DNA of 64,000 nt from Vulcanimicrobium alpinum (GTDB lineage: Bacteria > Vulcanimicrobiota > Vulcanimicrobiia > Vulcanimicrobiales > Vulcanimicrobiaceae). Positions 44,311 to 54,161 of the stretch are shown here, piece after piece. The DNA lies in the NCBI RefSeq assembly GCF_027923555.1, contig NZ_AP025523.1, forward strand, positions 2,670,484 to 2,734,483, in the 5' to 3' direction. The notes beneath the pieces were generated by a model. The model was not told the origin of the DNA. It ran no database searches and saw only the letters and a list, made by a program, of their open reading frames with translations. The translations under genes were made by a program, and so were the position numbers. Within the stretch, counting starts at the first letter, position 1, and each line of letters begins with the position of its first letter.

Positions 44311-44994
44311 TTACCTTTCGCCGATCGGTCCGAGATGACGGGCGAGCCAGTCTCGCGCCACCCGCGCCGCCTCGTCCAGGGCTCCCGGCTCCTCAGAGAG
44401 ATGCGTCGCGCCGGCGACGACCGCGAGTTCGGCTTCCGCGTTGCGCAGGCGCTGGAGCGCGGCGCGGTTGTATTCGAGCACGTCGGTGTCGGCGCCGCCG
44501 ACGATCAGCAGGGTCGGTGCGTCCACGCGCGAGAGCGTCGCCGGCGAGATCGGGACGCCCGCCCCGCGAGACGATCGCGGCGATCGTGCGCGGCCGGCGC
44601 GCCGCCGCGACAGCGCCGCCGCCGCGCCGGTGCTCGCGCCGAAGTACGTGACCGGCAGCGTCGCGGTCTCGCGCCAATGCAGGGCGGCATCGGTCGCGAG
44701 CGCGAGGCGTTCGGCGAGCAGTTCGATGTCGAAAAGGAACTGCGAAGTGCGGCGGTCGGCGTTTTCTTCGCGCCCCGTGAGCAGGTCCAGAACGAGCGTC
44801 GCGAGCGCCGCGCGATCGAGGACGTCGGCGACGAGGCGTTTGCGCGGACTGAGCCGGCTGCTCCCGCTGCCGTGCGCGAAGATCACCAGACCGCGCGCGC
44901 CGAGCGGGACGCGCAGGGTTGCGAGCATCCCGTCGTCCGTCGGCAGGGCGATACGCACGACGCGCTCGACGGAGGCCTCCGGGCGGGCGTGCAT
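44311..44994 (-). CDS. Dienelactone-hydrolase-like alpha/beta hydrolase, with compensated frameshift
   Basis: A 227-residue hydrolase with LVIFAHGSGSSRLSPRK, the nucleophile region VTYFGASTGAAAAL, a late Asp (TLLIVGGADTDVLEYN) and His (VVAGATHLSEEPGA). Between about 44525 and 44625 the frame reads SRRRAGRARSPRSSRGAGV, while the neighbouring frame reads the family-typical ARRPRTIAAIVSRGGRPDL. Two opposite indels thus bracket about 30 residues. It is next to the phosphoribosyltransferase it is often fused to in other bacteria. Confidence 0.75.
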   Translation of the reverse strand: MHARPEASVERVVRIALPTDDGMLATLRVPLGARGLVIFAHGSGSSRLSPRKRLVADVLDRAALATLVLDLLTGREENADRRTSQFLFDIELLAERLALATDAALHWRETATLPVTYFGASTGAAAALSRRRAGRARSPRSSRGAGVPISPATLSRVDAPTLLIVGGADTDVLEYNRAALQRLRNAEAELAVVAGATHLSEEPGALDEAARVARDWLARHLGPIGER

Positions 44995-45007
44995 CGCTAC
45001 CGATCGC

Positions 45008-45697
45008 TCACGACGCGCGGCTCAGCGAGGCGCGGGCGAGCAAGTCACGGACCTCCTCGTCGCCGACTTGCGAGAAGTCATCGTACCAGGCGCCGACGCC
45101 GCCGAACGGTTCGGGCGTGCCGCGGCAGATCACGTCGTCGGCGTGCGTACGCAGCATCGCGCACGTATCGGCCGGAGCCACCGGGACCGCGACGACGACG
45201 CGCTCCGGATCTTTCTGCCGCAACGCGCTGATCGCGGCGAGCATCGACGCACCGGTGGCGAGCCCGTCGTCGACCAGGATGACGGTCTTTCCGGCGAGCT
45301 CGGGGAACGCGCGGTGGTCGCGGTACAGACGTTCCCGGCGTTCGAGCTCTTTGCGTTCGCGTTCAGCGACGCGGACGACGGCCCCGTGCGGAATCCGCAG
45401 CGCATCGATGACGTCGGGGTTCAGGACGAACGCTCCGCCGCTCCCGATCGCACCCATCGCGAGTTCTTCCTGTTCGGGGACACCGAGCTTGCGCACGGTG
45501 AAGATGTCGAGCGGAGCGCCGAGCGCCGCCGCGACCTCGTAGGCGACCGGCACGCCGCCGCGCGGAAGGCCGAGAACCACGACATCCCGCCGGCCGGCGA
45601 ACCGGCGCATCAGCGCGGCGAGCGAGCGGCCCGCCGCGCGCCGGTCGACGAATGTTTCCGGCTGCGCCTCGTCGAGGTCGCGATCACCGTCCTGCAT
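45008..45697 (-). CDS. Phosphoribosyltransferase-domain protein
   Basis: A 229-residue protein with the PRPP-binding motif KTVILVDDGLATGASMLAA and the preceding VVLGLPRGGVPVAYEVAAAL. PPi-loop residues are in IFTVRKLGVPEQEELAMGAI. This stand-alone type is often fused or paired with a dienelactone hydrolase, as here (13-bp gap). The nucleobase substrate is unknown, and a nucleic-acid-unrelated role is possible. Confidence 0.88.
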   Translation of the reverse strand: MQDGDRDLDEAQPETFVDRRAAGRSLAALMRRFAGRRDVVVLGLPRGGVPVAYEVAAALGAPLDIFTVRKLGVPEQEELAMGAIGSGGAFVLNPDVIDALRIPHGAVVRVAERERKELERRERLYRDHRAFPELAGKTVILVDDGLATGASMLAAISALRQKDPERVVVAVPVAPADTCAMLRTHADDVICRGTPEPFGGVGAWYDDFSQVGDEEVRDLLARASLSRAS

Positions 45698-45815
45698 GTC
45701 TGGCTCCTCTCGCGGCTTCTACCATACCGGCCGCCTCAGAACGTGCCGTGAACGCAGCCGAAGCGCGTTTGCTTTCCGAGAGATCGGGGCCAAGTCGGGG
45801 TACCTGAGTGCTTCC

Positions 45816-46630
45816 ATGTCTTTTACCGCCTCGCACCCGGACACGATGATCGGCAGCCGCTCGCCGATGCAGAACAAGGTTCCGCAGGTCACGATCTTCT
45901 TCTGGATCATCAAGATCCTTGCCACGACGGTCGGGAGACCGCCGCCGATTTCCTCGCAACGAGGCTGCACCTCGGCCTGATCGCCACGGCGTGCATCATG
46001 ACCGGACTGTTCGTCGCCGTGCTCGCCGTCCAACTGCGCGGGAGCCGCTACGTTCCCGCGATCTACTGGACCGTCGTCGTGCTGATCAGCGTCGTCGGGA
46101 CCCTGCTCTCCGATACGCTCGTCGACAAACTCGGCGTCGGTCTTCGCACCAGCTCCCTCGTCTTCGCCGCCGGACTTGCCCTGGTGTTTCTCGCCTGGTG
46201 GCTCAGCGAACGAAACCTCTCGGTCCACAGCATCACGACGACGCGCCGCGAACTGTTCTACTGCGGCGCGATCCTGCTGACGTTTGCGTCCGGGACCTCG
46301 ACCGGCGATCTGGTGGGCGAGTCGTTCGGTCTAGGCTACGGCATCTCCGCGCTGGTGTTCGCGGGACTCATCGCGCTCACCGCGCTGGCGTATTACGCGT
46401 TCAAGGTGAACGGCGTGCTGGCGTTCTGGATCGCGTACATCCTCACCCGGCCGCTCGGCGCGTCGATGGGCGATTTGCTCGCGCAGTCGCCGAAAGACGG
46501 CGGGCTCGGGATCGGGACGACGCTGACCAGCGCAGTCTTTCTCGCGATCATCGTTGGGCTGGTGACGTATTTGTCGCGGACCGGGGCCGATGAAATCGCA
46601 GCGGCGCGCGCGGAGCGCCGCGCGGCCTGA
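45816..46630 (+). pseudogene. COG4705-type membrane protein with a frameshift
   Basis: The family N-terminus NKVPQVTIFFWIIKILATTVG is read in one frame from ATG 45816; the rest (TGLFVAVLAVQLRGSRYVPA, then LGASMGDLLAQSPKDGGLGI) is read in another from about 45940. Adding one base near 45932-45936 joins them as VGETAADFLATRLHLGLIAT, giving about 271 residues with seven to eight helices. The family is uncharacterised. It is either a recent loss or a base missing from the assembly. Confidence 0.75.
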
Positions 46631-46635
46631 ACGCG

Positions 46636-47021
46636 CTAGGCGATGTCCGGATCGAGCACGAGCGACGCGGCGAGCACGTCGCGCGGCACCGGTGTGATTT
46701 GCCGCTCTTCGGTGATGTCGTCTTCGTAGAGACCGGGCCGTTCGCACGACGCGTCGCGTGAGCCGTCGCGCGGTGCCTCCTCCGGGACGCGCGCTTCATA
46801 CACCGGCGCGGGGCGGTTGGCCGGCGACAAGCGCGCGGCCATCTCGCGGTAGAGGTCGCGGTTCGGTTCGGACAGCAGGCCGCTGACCCGAAAGACCGCG
46901 TCGCCGGAGAGCCGGATCCCCGTCCGCGGCATCCCGCGTGGCGCTGCACGAGGAGGTACGTCTCGATCCCGGTTGCATAGATCGCGAACTGATTCGACTG
47001 CGAGACCAGCTTGATCCCCAC
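46636..47021 (-). pseudogene. Small hypothetical protein with a frameshift
   Basis: GTG 47021 opens GIKLVSQSNQFAIYATGIET, and after about 46940 the sequence continues in the next frame as RTGIRLSGDAVFRVSGLLS and then EDDITEERQITPVPRDVLAA to the stop at 46636. Adding one base near 46935-46941 joins them into about 128 residues. Both halves have good coding character. The family is unknown. It follows the PHB-depolymerase-like gene on the same strand by 38 bp. Confidence 0.5.
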
Positions 47022-47059
47022 GAGGTCCGTTTGCGGGCGATGAACCTGGAAGCCGAGCG

Positions 47060-48238
47060 CTACGGGCGTCCGGTGATGCGCTGGACCATCGCGTAGACCG
47101 CGGACATCTGCGTCCCGGAGCGCAGCGAATAGTTCGGGTCGTCGTATCCCCACCAGTCCCAGCAGCCCTGCGGATTGTAGGCCGTCGGCGAACTCGACTT
47201 GATCGCATACGGATAGAGGACGACGATGCTGTTGCGATCGGCCCACTCATCGATTCCCGATTCGGTGATGAAGCGCAGCACGATATCGGCCTGCGTCTGC
47301 AGGCAGCCGTGCAAGGCAACGACCAGACCGCAGCGCGCGCCTTTGGCACAATTGTGCGGTACGAAGACGTAGCCAGTGTTGTCCATCGAGTTGCTCGCGC
47401 TCGCGCCGAATGCCGTCTGGTCGAACGGCAGGAGCGAACCCGAAAGCGTCCCTCCGTTGCGCGGCGAGAGCGATCCGAAGAACGCCTGCAGCCAGGTCTG
47501 CTCGGAGTCGTAGGCGCCCGCGGCGTTGCTGCAGCGCACCATGTACGGCGAAGCTTGCGTGCTGCACGCCAGCTCACCGTCGGGTGACTCCCAGCCGTGG
47601 CCAGCAGGATAGGTCTTGTCGTACGCGACGATGTGCGCACCGTAGCGGCGGTACTCGCTCGCGAGATCGTTCATCTCGAGCGGGCTGACGACCGTGTCGT
47701 TCGTCCCCGACCACAGATACACGGGTTGTCCGGCCAGATTGCTCGAAGCATCGATCGTCCCCGCCGCCGACTGCTGGTCCAGGTACTGTTCCGACGCGGC
47801 CAGCGTGCTCTGGTATAGCCCTTCGCCGCCGCACGCGGCGAGCGCGATCGTGAGGCTGTCTTCGGCGCAATGGTACACGCCGCCGGCGTAGATCGCAGCA
47901 CCCTTGAACGTTCGCGAATGCGCGACGTGCATCTGCACGCCGAAGAAGCCGCCTGCCGAGATTCCGGCGACGAACACCTTCGCCGGATCGATGTCGTACG
48001 TCGCGAGCGACGCGGTACCGGCCGGCGAAAACGCGGCGGTCGACGGAGCCCGCGCTCCCGCCGACGGCATGCTCGCGGCGGAAGGGACCGCACCGGCACC
48101 GGATCCGCCCGAGCAGCCGGAGGCCGAGAGGGCCGCCGCAAGTGCAGCGATCGAAGCGTAGCGCGAACGATGCAACGTTGGTCCCTTTCCGCCGGCAACG
48201 GCAACCTGTTCATACCCGGCTTTCGCCGTTCGACTCAT
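47060..48238 (-). CDS. PHB-depolymerase-like exported lipoprotein (type 2)
   Basis: A 392-residue protein with a lipobox (ALSASGC) after a hydrophobic stretch. The catalytic Ser is in FVAGISAGGFFGVQMHVAHS, Asp in WSGTNDTVVSPLE and His in PAGHGWESPDGE. A second conserved block, VPHNCAKGARCGLVVALHGC, marks the type-2 short-chain-length depolymerase family. It may degrade extracellular polyhydroxybutyrate or a related polyester. The ATG at 48238 leaves a 49-bp gap from the dehydratase. Confidence 0.85.
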   Translation of the reverse strand: MSRTAKAGYEQVAVAGGKGPTLHRSRYASIAALAAALSASGCSGGSGAGAVPSAASMPSAGARAPSTAAFSPAGTASLATYDIDPAKVFVAGISAGGFFGVQMHVAHSRTFKGAAIYAGGVYHCAEDSLTIALAACGGEGLYQSTLAASEQYLDQQSAAGTIDASSNLAGQPVYLWSGTNDTVVSPLEMNDLASEYRRYGAHIVAYDKTYPAGHGWESPDGELACSTQASPYMVRCSNAAGAYDSEQTWLQAFFGSLSPRNGGTLSGSLLPFDQTAFGASASNSMDNTGYVFVPHNCAKGARCGLVVALHGCLQTQADIVLRFITESGIDEWADRNSIVVLYPYAIKSSSPTAYNPQGCWDWWGYDDPNYSLRSGTQMSAVYAMVQRITGRP

Positions 48239-48287
48239 GAGGCCCGATCGGTACACGCTCCGCGCCGAGCGCGGGGCGGAACGACCC

Positions 48288-50069
48288 TCAGTGAATCTCG
48301 GGCTCCCGCGGCGCCGACGCAGCGAGCGCAACGTCAAAATCGCACCCGTCGTTCGCCTGCGAGACGTGCGCGGCGAACAGCACACCATAGCCGCTCGCCG
48401 CCCGCGGCGCGGGTGCGCGCCACGCGGCCCTGCGGCGCGCCAGCTCGGCCTCGTCGACGTCGAGATGCAGCCGCCGCGCCGCGACGTCGAGCTCGATGAA
48501 GTCGCCGGTGCGCACGTACGCGAGCGGGCCGCCGACGTACGCTTCCGGCGCGACGTGCAGGATGCAGGCGCCATAGGACGTGCCGCTCATCCGCGCATCG
48601 GAGATCCGCACCATGTCGCGCACTCCCGCGCGGACTAGCGGGAGCGGGATCGGCAGCATCCCCCATTCCGGCATCCCCGGACCGCCTTGCGGTCCGGCGT
48701 TTTTCAGCACGAGCACGTGGTCGGCGGTGACGTCGAGGTCCTCGCGTTCGACGGCCGCCGCCATCTCGTCGTAGCTCTCGAAGACGAGCGCGGGACCGCG
48801 ATGGCGCAGCAGACGCCGATCGGCGGCCGATGATTTCATCACCGCGCCGTCCGGCGCGAGGTTGCCGCGCAGCACGACGGTGCCGCCCTCATCGGCGACG
48901 GGATCGGAGAGCGGACGGATCACCTCGTCGTTCCACACCTGCGCGCCGGCGACGTTCTCTCCCAGCGTGCAGCCGTTGACCGTCAGGCACGCGAGATCCA
49001 GCAGCGGTGAGAGCCGGTTTAGAAACGCGCGCGACCCGCCCGCATAAAAGAAGTCTTCCATCAGGAAGCGGCCCGACGGGCGGATGTCGGCGATCAGCGG
49101 AACCTCGCGCGCGATCTCGTCGAACCGGTCCAGCTGCAGCGGAATGCCCGCGCGGCGCGCGATCGCGAGCACGTGGATGATCGCGTTGGTCGAACCGCCC
49201 AACGCCTGCTCAGCGCGGATCGCGTTGTCGACGGCGGCGGCGCTGACGATCCGATCGGGGGTGCGATCCTCCCACACCATCTCGACGATGCAGCGTCCGG
49301 ATTCGCTCGCCATGCGCGCGTGGCCGGAGTCGGGAGCGGGAATCGACGACGCGCCGGGCAACGTGAACCCTAGCGCTTCCGCTATCGCCATCATCGTGGC
49401 GGCGGTGCCCATCGTCATGCACGTCCCGAACGAACGCGCGATCCCGCCTTCGATCTCGTGCCAGTCGTCGTCCGTGATGCGGCCCGCGCGCAGTTCGTCC
49501 CAGTATTTCCACGTGTCGGAACCCGAGCCGAGGACGCCGCCGCGTAGCGTTCCGCGCAGCATCGGCCCCGCCGGGACGACGATCGCGGGGACGCGCGCCG
49601 AGATCGCGCCCATGAGCAGGCCCGGGATCGTCTTGTCGCAGCCGCCGAGCAGCACGGCACCGTCGATCGGCTGACTGCGGATGAGTTCTTCGGTCTCCAT
49701 CGCGAGCAGATTGCGGTAGAGCATCGTCGTCGGCTTCATGAACGTTTCCGCGAGGCTGATCGCGGGAAGTTCCAGCGGAAATCCGCCGGCCTGCCACACG
49801 CCGCGCTTCACCTCGTCGGCGCGCGTCCGCAGGTGAGCGTGGCACGGGTTGATATCCGACCACGTGTTGACGATGCCGATCACCGGTTTGCCGGCGAAGT
49901 CTTCGCGATCGTAACCGATCTGTAGCAAACGCGAACGGTGGCCGAACGAGCGAAGGTTTTCAACCCCCAGCCAGCGGTGGCTGCGCAGTTCCTCCGCGCG
50001 CTTCGTCAACGCGGCGATCCCGTTACGGTCACGATCACGCGTCGTACGTCGGCCGTCATGGAACCTCAT
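48288..50069 (-). CDS. IlvD/Edd-family dehydratase, arabonate-dehydratase-like
   Basis: A 593-residue Fe-S dehydratase. The cluster Cys residues are in NTWSDINPCHAH, VLLGGCDKTIPG and CLTVNGCTLGENV. The N-terminus (ELRSHRWLGVENLRSFGHRS) and GKPVIGIVNTWSDINPCH are typical of sugar-acid dehydratases such as L-arabonate dehydratase, not of IlvD in valine synthesis. It would turn an aldonate into a 2-keto-3-deoxy acid. No sugar catabolism genes lie adjacent. Confidence 0.87.
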   Translation of the reverse strand: MRFHDGRRTTRDRDRNGIAALTKRAEELRSHRWLGVENLRSFGHRSRLLQIGYDREDFAGKPVIGIVNTWSDINPCHAHLRTRADEVKRGVWQAGGFPLELPAISLAETFMKPTTMLYRNLLAMETEELIRSQPIDGAVLLGGCDKTIPGLLMGAISARVPAIVVPAGPMLRGTLRGGVLGSGSDTWKYWDELRAGRITDDDWHEIEGGIARSFGTCMTMGTAATMMAIAEALGFTLPGASSIPAPDSGHARMASESGRCIVEMVWEDRTPDRIVSAAAVDNAIRAEQALGGSTNAIIHVLAIARRAGIPLQLDRFDEIAREVPLIADIRPSGRFLMEDFFYAGGSRAFLNRLSPLLDLACLTVNGCTLGENVAGAQVWNDEVIRPLSDPVADEGGTVVLRGNLAPDGAVMKSSAADRRLLRHRGPALVFESYDEMAAAVEREDLDVTADHVLVLKNAGPQGGPGMPEWGMLPIPLPLVRAGVRDMVRISDARMSGTSYGACILHVAPEAYVGGPLAYVRTGDFIELDVAARRLHLDVDEAELARRRAAWRAPAPRAASGYGVLFAAHVSQANDGCDFDVALAASAPREPEIH

Positions 50070-50232
50070 GCCCGCTGCCGCAGCAAGCCGATTGACTTTG
50101 CGGGCGTGCGGGCGTAGCCTCGGGCGACCTGGCGGGGTTACGCCCGCCGCGCGACGTGCCGTTCCCGACTAGGCACATCCAGCCTCGGTGGTACGAACGT
50201 ACGGCCGTGAATGCAAGGTCAGAACGGTGCAG

Positions 50233-50504
50233 ATGAAAGCACGCGTCGCAGCCGTCGTCGCCGGCGCCTCGACGATCGTCGAGATGAAGGCCGACGGCAC
50301 GATGCGCGTCATCCGCAAGGGCACGACGCGAGCGGACCGACGGCGGGCAATCACCGGATCGCCACCGGACCGCACGTGATGATCGCCGGCCCGGACGCGG
50401 CGGCGCTGGCCGGGTATCCGAGCGGCCCGGATCCCGATACGGCGAAGCCTTATGTGATGTGGGCCGGCACGCCGTACGCCCACCTCATGATCCCGATGAA
50501 ATAG
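50233..50504 (+). pseudogene. Small conserved-looking protein with a frameshift
   Basis: ATG 50233 reads MKARVAAVVAGASTIVEMKA, then TMRVIRKG; after about 50320 the other frame continues HDASGPTAGNHRIATGPHVM and ends WAGTPYAHLMIPMK at 50504. One base added near 50319-50322 joins them into about 90 residues. The C-terminal block (PYVMWAGTPYAHLMIP) is strongly coding-like. Function is unknown. It overlaps the convergent membrane protein gene by 20 bp. Confidence 0.5.
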
Positions 50505-52644
50505 CGGTCCGGGCAGACGTCAGGCGCGATCCCGCGGCGGCGTAGAACGCGATCGTCAGCGTCGCCGCGGCGAGCGCCGTCACGCCGGCAACCGGTTGAA
50601 GGAACCACGCCGGCAGCGAACACGCCGCGGCCCATGCGCCTACCGCTAGTCCGCGGCGCATCCCCGCGCGTCCGCCGCCCGCGTCTCCGCACGCGCCGAG
50701 CGCGAACGCGGGCAGGACGAACGACTGCACGATGACCGCGGCGAACCCCGCGGCTTCGAGCACGACGAACGGCGTCTGCAGCGCGCGCAGATGCTGCATC
50801 TCCGACGGCAGCAGCACCAGCGCATCGACCGACGCGAAGGCGACCGCGAGCGGCACGAGTGCGAAGCCGCGCGTACGCGGCGAAAGACGGGAACGCTCGC
50901 CCCCGCCGGTCGATGCGCCGTCGCCGTCGCGCGCCGCAACGACGCGATACGTGCACCAAGCCAGCACGAAGCTGATCGGGACGAGGACGACGACGCCCGC
51001 GAGCACGCCGTAGCAGCACAGCATCAGGCGCCGCAGCGCCGCCCGATCGAGGCCCAGCGATGAGGGTTCGGCGCGCATGCCCGCGGCCAGCAGCGTGCCG
51101 AAGAGCAGCGGGCCCAACGGCGCCAGCGAACGCAGAAACGAGGCGCTCAGCGGCAGAAACGAGAGCGGATTCGCGAACGCCGTGCCGGCGAACTCCGGCA
51201 CGCGCATCCACTCGTCGCCCGCAACGAGCGGGAGCGGCAGCGCACACGCGCAGGCGGCGATCGCGACGAAGCCGAGCGCGGCGAGGCACACGGCGTTCGC
51301 CGCATCGGCAACGAGCTGTCCCGCGAGCGTCGCGCTGCGTACTGAGAGGTGCGCGACGCTGGACGCGAGCAGCGCGAGCACCGCACCGATCGCCGCGGGG
51401 ACCAGCAGCAGGTTCACCAGCGGCGCGGGGAGCGCGCGCAGCGCGGGCACGAGCAGCAGCAGCTCGCCGTCGACGTCGGGCTGCGCCGAGATGCACGCGT
51501 CGAAAACGTCCGCCGCGACGGCGACCGCGATCAGCCGCCGCGCGATGCGCGCATACCGGGCGTTGCGCCCGCGCGCGAGCGCGAGATACGCGAACATCGG
51601 CAACGCTAGTTCGAACCCGTGCAGGAAGGCGAGAAAACGCGCCGCAACATGCGGCACGAACGCAAACACCGGCAGGCCGAGCCCGCGCCGCAGCGCGTCG
51701 ATCGACGAGAACGGCGAGAACGCAAGCGAGACGACGACGGGCGCACGCACGGGAGACGTCGCTCGCTCCCAGATCGCGGTTGTGCCGTCCTCGCGAAGCG
51801 GGGCCGGCACCCGGTCGACCGTGCGGTAATCGGCAAGCTGCAAGCGCACGACATCGCGGGACCAGCGCCGCGCCGACGACGCCGTCGCCGCACCGTCGCT
51901 CGCAAGTTCGAGGTCGCCGCGAAGTGCCGGCAGATCGTCGAGCCCCACGTCGCGGTACCCCGACGAGGCGCGCACGACGACGTCGTCGCCGGCTCGCCCG
52001 ACACGCGGCTGCACGCCGTGAAAGAACGCAGCGATCGAAGCGCGGTTCATGCGCGGGCCGTCGAAGACGTCCTCGACGAACGCGGCGAGATCACCGTGCC
52101 TTGCGAGCGCGGCGACCGCGCGATCCGATACCGCGAGCCGGACCGTGAAGGCGGCGGCGGCTTCGCGCTCCCGCACGGCCAGCGTGAGGATGCGCGCGTG
52201 GCGCGTCGCCACGCTTGCGGGCCGATCCGCCCGGCGATCCACCGGCGACGGCGGGTTGACGATGCGCAGTTCGTCGGCATGCGCACGTTCGAACGCCGCG
52301 TACCACAGGAATGTCCGGGCGACGACCGTGTTGCTGCCGTCGTCGAGCGCAACCCGCTCGAAGCGAACCCGACGCCCGTTCCAGGGAACGTATCCGGACG
52401 CTGCAGGTCGCCCATTCACGCGCAATTCGACGCGCGAGAACGGCGCCGCGTCGACAGCGAACGCGGCCCACGCGTGATGCGCGCGCCCGGCTGTCGCGTC
52501 GCGCTCGACGTGCAGGCGGGCGTAACCGGGATCGCGACCCGAGACCAACGCAAAGATCACCGCGGCGACGATGAGGAGAAGCGCCGCGACGCGCGCGCTG
52601 AGCGCCGGCGCTGCCGCAACGACCCGTTCAGCCGCGCCGTACAT
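50485..52644 (-). CDS. Large multi-spanning membrane protein of unknown function
   Basis: A 719-residue protein: one N-terminal helix (ARVAALLLIVAAVIFALVSG), an exposed region of about 300 residues with beta-rich segments (GRPAASGYVPWNGRRVRFE), then about nine helices in the C-terminal half (GAVLALLASSVAHLSV, GFVAIAACACALPLPLVA, LFGTLLAAGMR). The last part resembles YIP1-type membrane domains only in general layout. No catalytic motif is visible. It is divergent from the glycosidase-like gene. Confidence 0.65.
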   Translation of the reverse strand: MYGAAERVVAAAPALSARVAALLLIVAAVIFALVSGRDPGYARLHVERDATAGRAHHAWAAFAVDAAPFSRVELRVNGRPAASGYVPWNGRRVRFERVALDDGSNTVVARTFLWYAAFERAHADELRIVNPPSPVDRRADRPASVATRHARILTLAVREREAAAAFTVRLAVSDRAVAALARHGDLAAFVEDVFDGPRMNRASIAAFFHGVQPRVGRAGDDVVVRASSGYRDVGLDDLPALRGDLELASDGAATASSARRWSRDVVRLQLADYRTVDRVPAPLREDGTTAIWERATSPVRAPVVVSLAFSPFSSIDALRRGLGLPVFAFVPHVAARFLAFLHGFELALPMFAYLALARGRNARYARIARRLIAVAVAADVFDACISAQPDVDGELLLLVPALRALPAPLVNLLLVPAAIGAVLALLASSVAHLSVRSATLAGQLVADAANAVCLAALGFVAIAACACALPLPLVAGDEWMRVPEFAGTAFANPLSFLPLSASFLRSLAPLGPLLFGTLLAAGMRAEPSSLGLDRAALRRLMLCCYGVLAGVVVLVPISFVLAWCTYRVVAARDGDGASTGGGERSRLSPRTRGFALVPLAVAFASVDALVLLPSEMQHLRALQTPFVVLEAAGFAAVIVQSFVLPAFALGACGDAGGGRAGMRRGLAVGAWAAACSLPAWFLQPVAGVTALAAATLTIAFYAAAGSRLTSARTAISSGS

Positions 52645-52814
52645 CAGGACTCAACCAAAGACATGCGTCCCATCACCCGTCGCCGAGACGTTCGCGGTGC
52701 GCGCGCGTGGGTCCGTCCGCGCGAGCGCCGGAGGCTCGGTTGCCCGGCAGTCGTCCTTCCGGCGGCCGTGGAAAGCGCGCGGCTCCCCTCGACCCAGAGC
52801 ATAGTGAACTTGCA

Positions 52815-53705
52815 ATGACCCGTTCCAAGGCGCTTGCCGGGATAGCGCTGACTCCGATCGTTGCATCAGGGTGTGCTTCCAACCTCAGCGGGCTCGTGGC
52901 GACCAGAGGGTCTCCGGCACGACCGACCGCGTTCGGCAGCCAGTTGTATCCGTCCGACGACGTGCCGCAGGCCATCTCACTGCTCGCCGCGTGCGGAGCA
53001 ACGCTCCTGCGCGCCACTGCCGACGGCAGTCAGTTCCCGTATTTCGACTCGCTGTTCTCCCTCGCCGCGCAGCGCGGGATGCGTGTGATCCTCATTTCGG
53101 ATTACGCGCCGCAGCCCGTCGACGTCGCCGCCTATGCGGCGAGCGCAGCAGCGTTTCACCGGCGCTATGCCGCGTTCGATCCGATCTGGGAACTCTGGAA
53201 CGAGCCGAACCTCGCGGCATACTGGCACGCGCCGCCGAACCTCGACGCGTACGCGCGGCTGGCGATCGCAACGGCGAAGGCATTGCGCGACGCCGGCGCG
53301 CGCGAGGTGCTCTCGGGCGGCACGAGCGGCGTCGACACGGATTGGATCTATGGGCTGCACGCGCGGCGCGTCTTCGACGTCGCGACCGGTTGCGCGGTGC
53401 ACAGTTACAAACCGCCCGCGCACGCCCTCAACGAGTACCTGCAGGCGATCAGTCTGCTTCCCGGCGGCGTTCCGCTGCACACCACCGAGGCGTGCGTCGT
53501 GACGTCGAACGGTCAGCCTGCATTCTTCCGCGACATGTGGAACCTGCATCGCGACCTCGGGCTGCCGACGATGGTGTGGTGCGAATTTCGCGACGGGACG
53601 GCTGGTCCGTATCCGCCCTACACCGATCCGATGGGACTCGTCACGCCCGACTACGGGCGCAAGGCGGTGTACTACACGGCGCAGTCGCTCGTGCTCGACG
53701 ATTGA
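52815..53705 (+). CDS. Glycoside-hydrolase-like (TIM-barrel) lipoprotein
   Basis: A 296-residue protein. The start at ATG 52815 gives a signal sequence with lipobox-like VASGC. The barrel shows the clan-A features: acid/base Glu in IWELWNEPNLAAYW and nucleophile Glu in PLHTTEACVV, with HSYKPP and TMVWCEFRDG strands between and after. It probably cleaves a plant- or microbe-derived polysaccharide at the cell surface; the substrate is not inferable. Confidence 0.8.
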   Translation: MTRSKALAGIALTPIVASGCASNLSGLVATRGSPARPTAFGSQLYPSDDVPQAISLLAACGATLLRATADGSQFPYFDSLFSLAAQRGMRVILISDYAPQPVDVAAYAASAAAFHRRYAAFDPIWELWNEPNLAAYWHAPPNLDAYARLAIATAKALRDAGAREVLSGGTSGVDTDWIYGLHARRVFDVATGCAVHSYKPPAHALNEYLQAISLLPGGVPLHTTEACVVTSNGQPAFFRDMWNLHRDLGLPTMVWCEFRDGTAGPYPPYTDPMGLVTPDYGRKAVYYTAQSLVLDD

Positions 53706-53800
53706 CCCGCCGCTACTTGTCTCTCGCAAAGCATCTCGATAGCATCCAGAGCAGCCCGCTCGTCGAGCGATGCACGAACGTGTTTGGGGAGGACCAGATC

Positions 53801-54142
53801 ATGGCGACACAATTGGTATGACGTTGCCCCGAGGCGTGCCCCAGTCATAAGTGGAGAGCAGGCAGCGAAGGGTCGTCCTTGGAGTTGCCCCGTTCGTTAT
53901 CGGCTGCGCGCCGCAAGACGAAGCCGACCGGTTTGGGAACCATCTTTCCGACGGCGGAAAACCGGGAGCGTGCGGCTGGCTCGAAGACAAATACGGCGTG
54001 TTGCGGCAAGTCGTGCCGTCGGCGCTGCCCGACTTTGCTCGGCGCCGACGACGACGCGAAAGCGGATGCGGTCATGCAGGCGATGCTGGCGACGAAGAAA
54101 CTCGACATCGCCGCATTGCAGGAGGCCTACGACCGGGCGTAG
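53801..54142 (+). pseudogene. Remnant of a VOC-family (PhnB-like) gene
   Basis: ATG 53801, with GGGGAGGACC upstream, encodes MATQLV and then stops. Downstream, the C-terminal half of a VOC protein is readable: DRFGNHLSDGGKPGACGWLE, DKYGVLRQVVPSALPDF, and after a one-base shift ADAVMQAMLATKKLDIAALQ. The family normally begins MATQ and has about 90 more residues in between. So the start and end survive with an internal deletion plus a frameshift near 54030. Clear gene decay. Confidence 0.75.
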
Positions 54143-54161
54143 CCCGGTCGCACGGATCTAA

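Noticed and set aside
48288-50069. Assignment as IlvD of branched-chain amino-acid synthesis
   Set aside because: The N-terminus and motif wording fit sugar-acid dehydratases, and no other ilv gene is adjacent.
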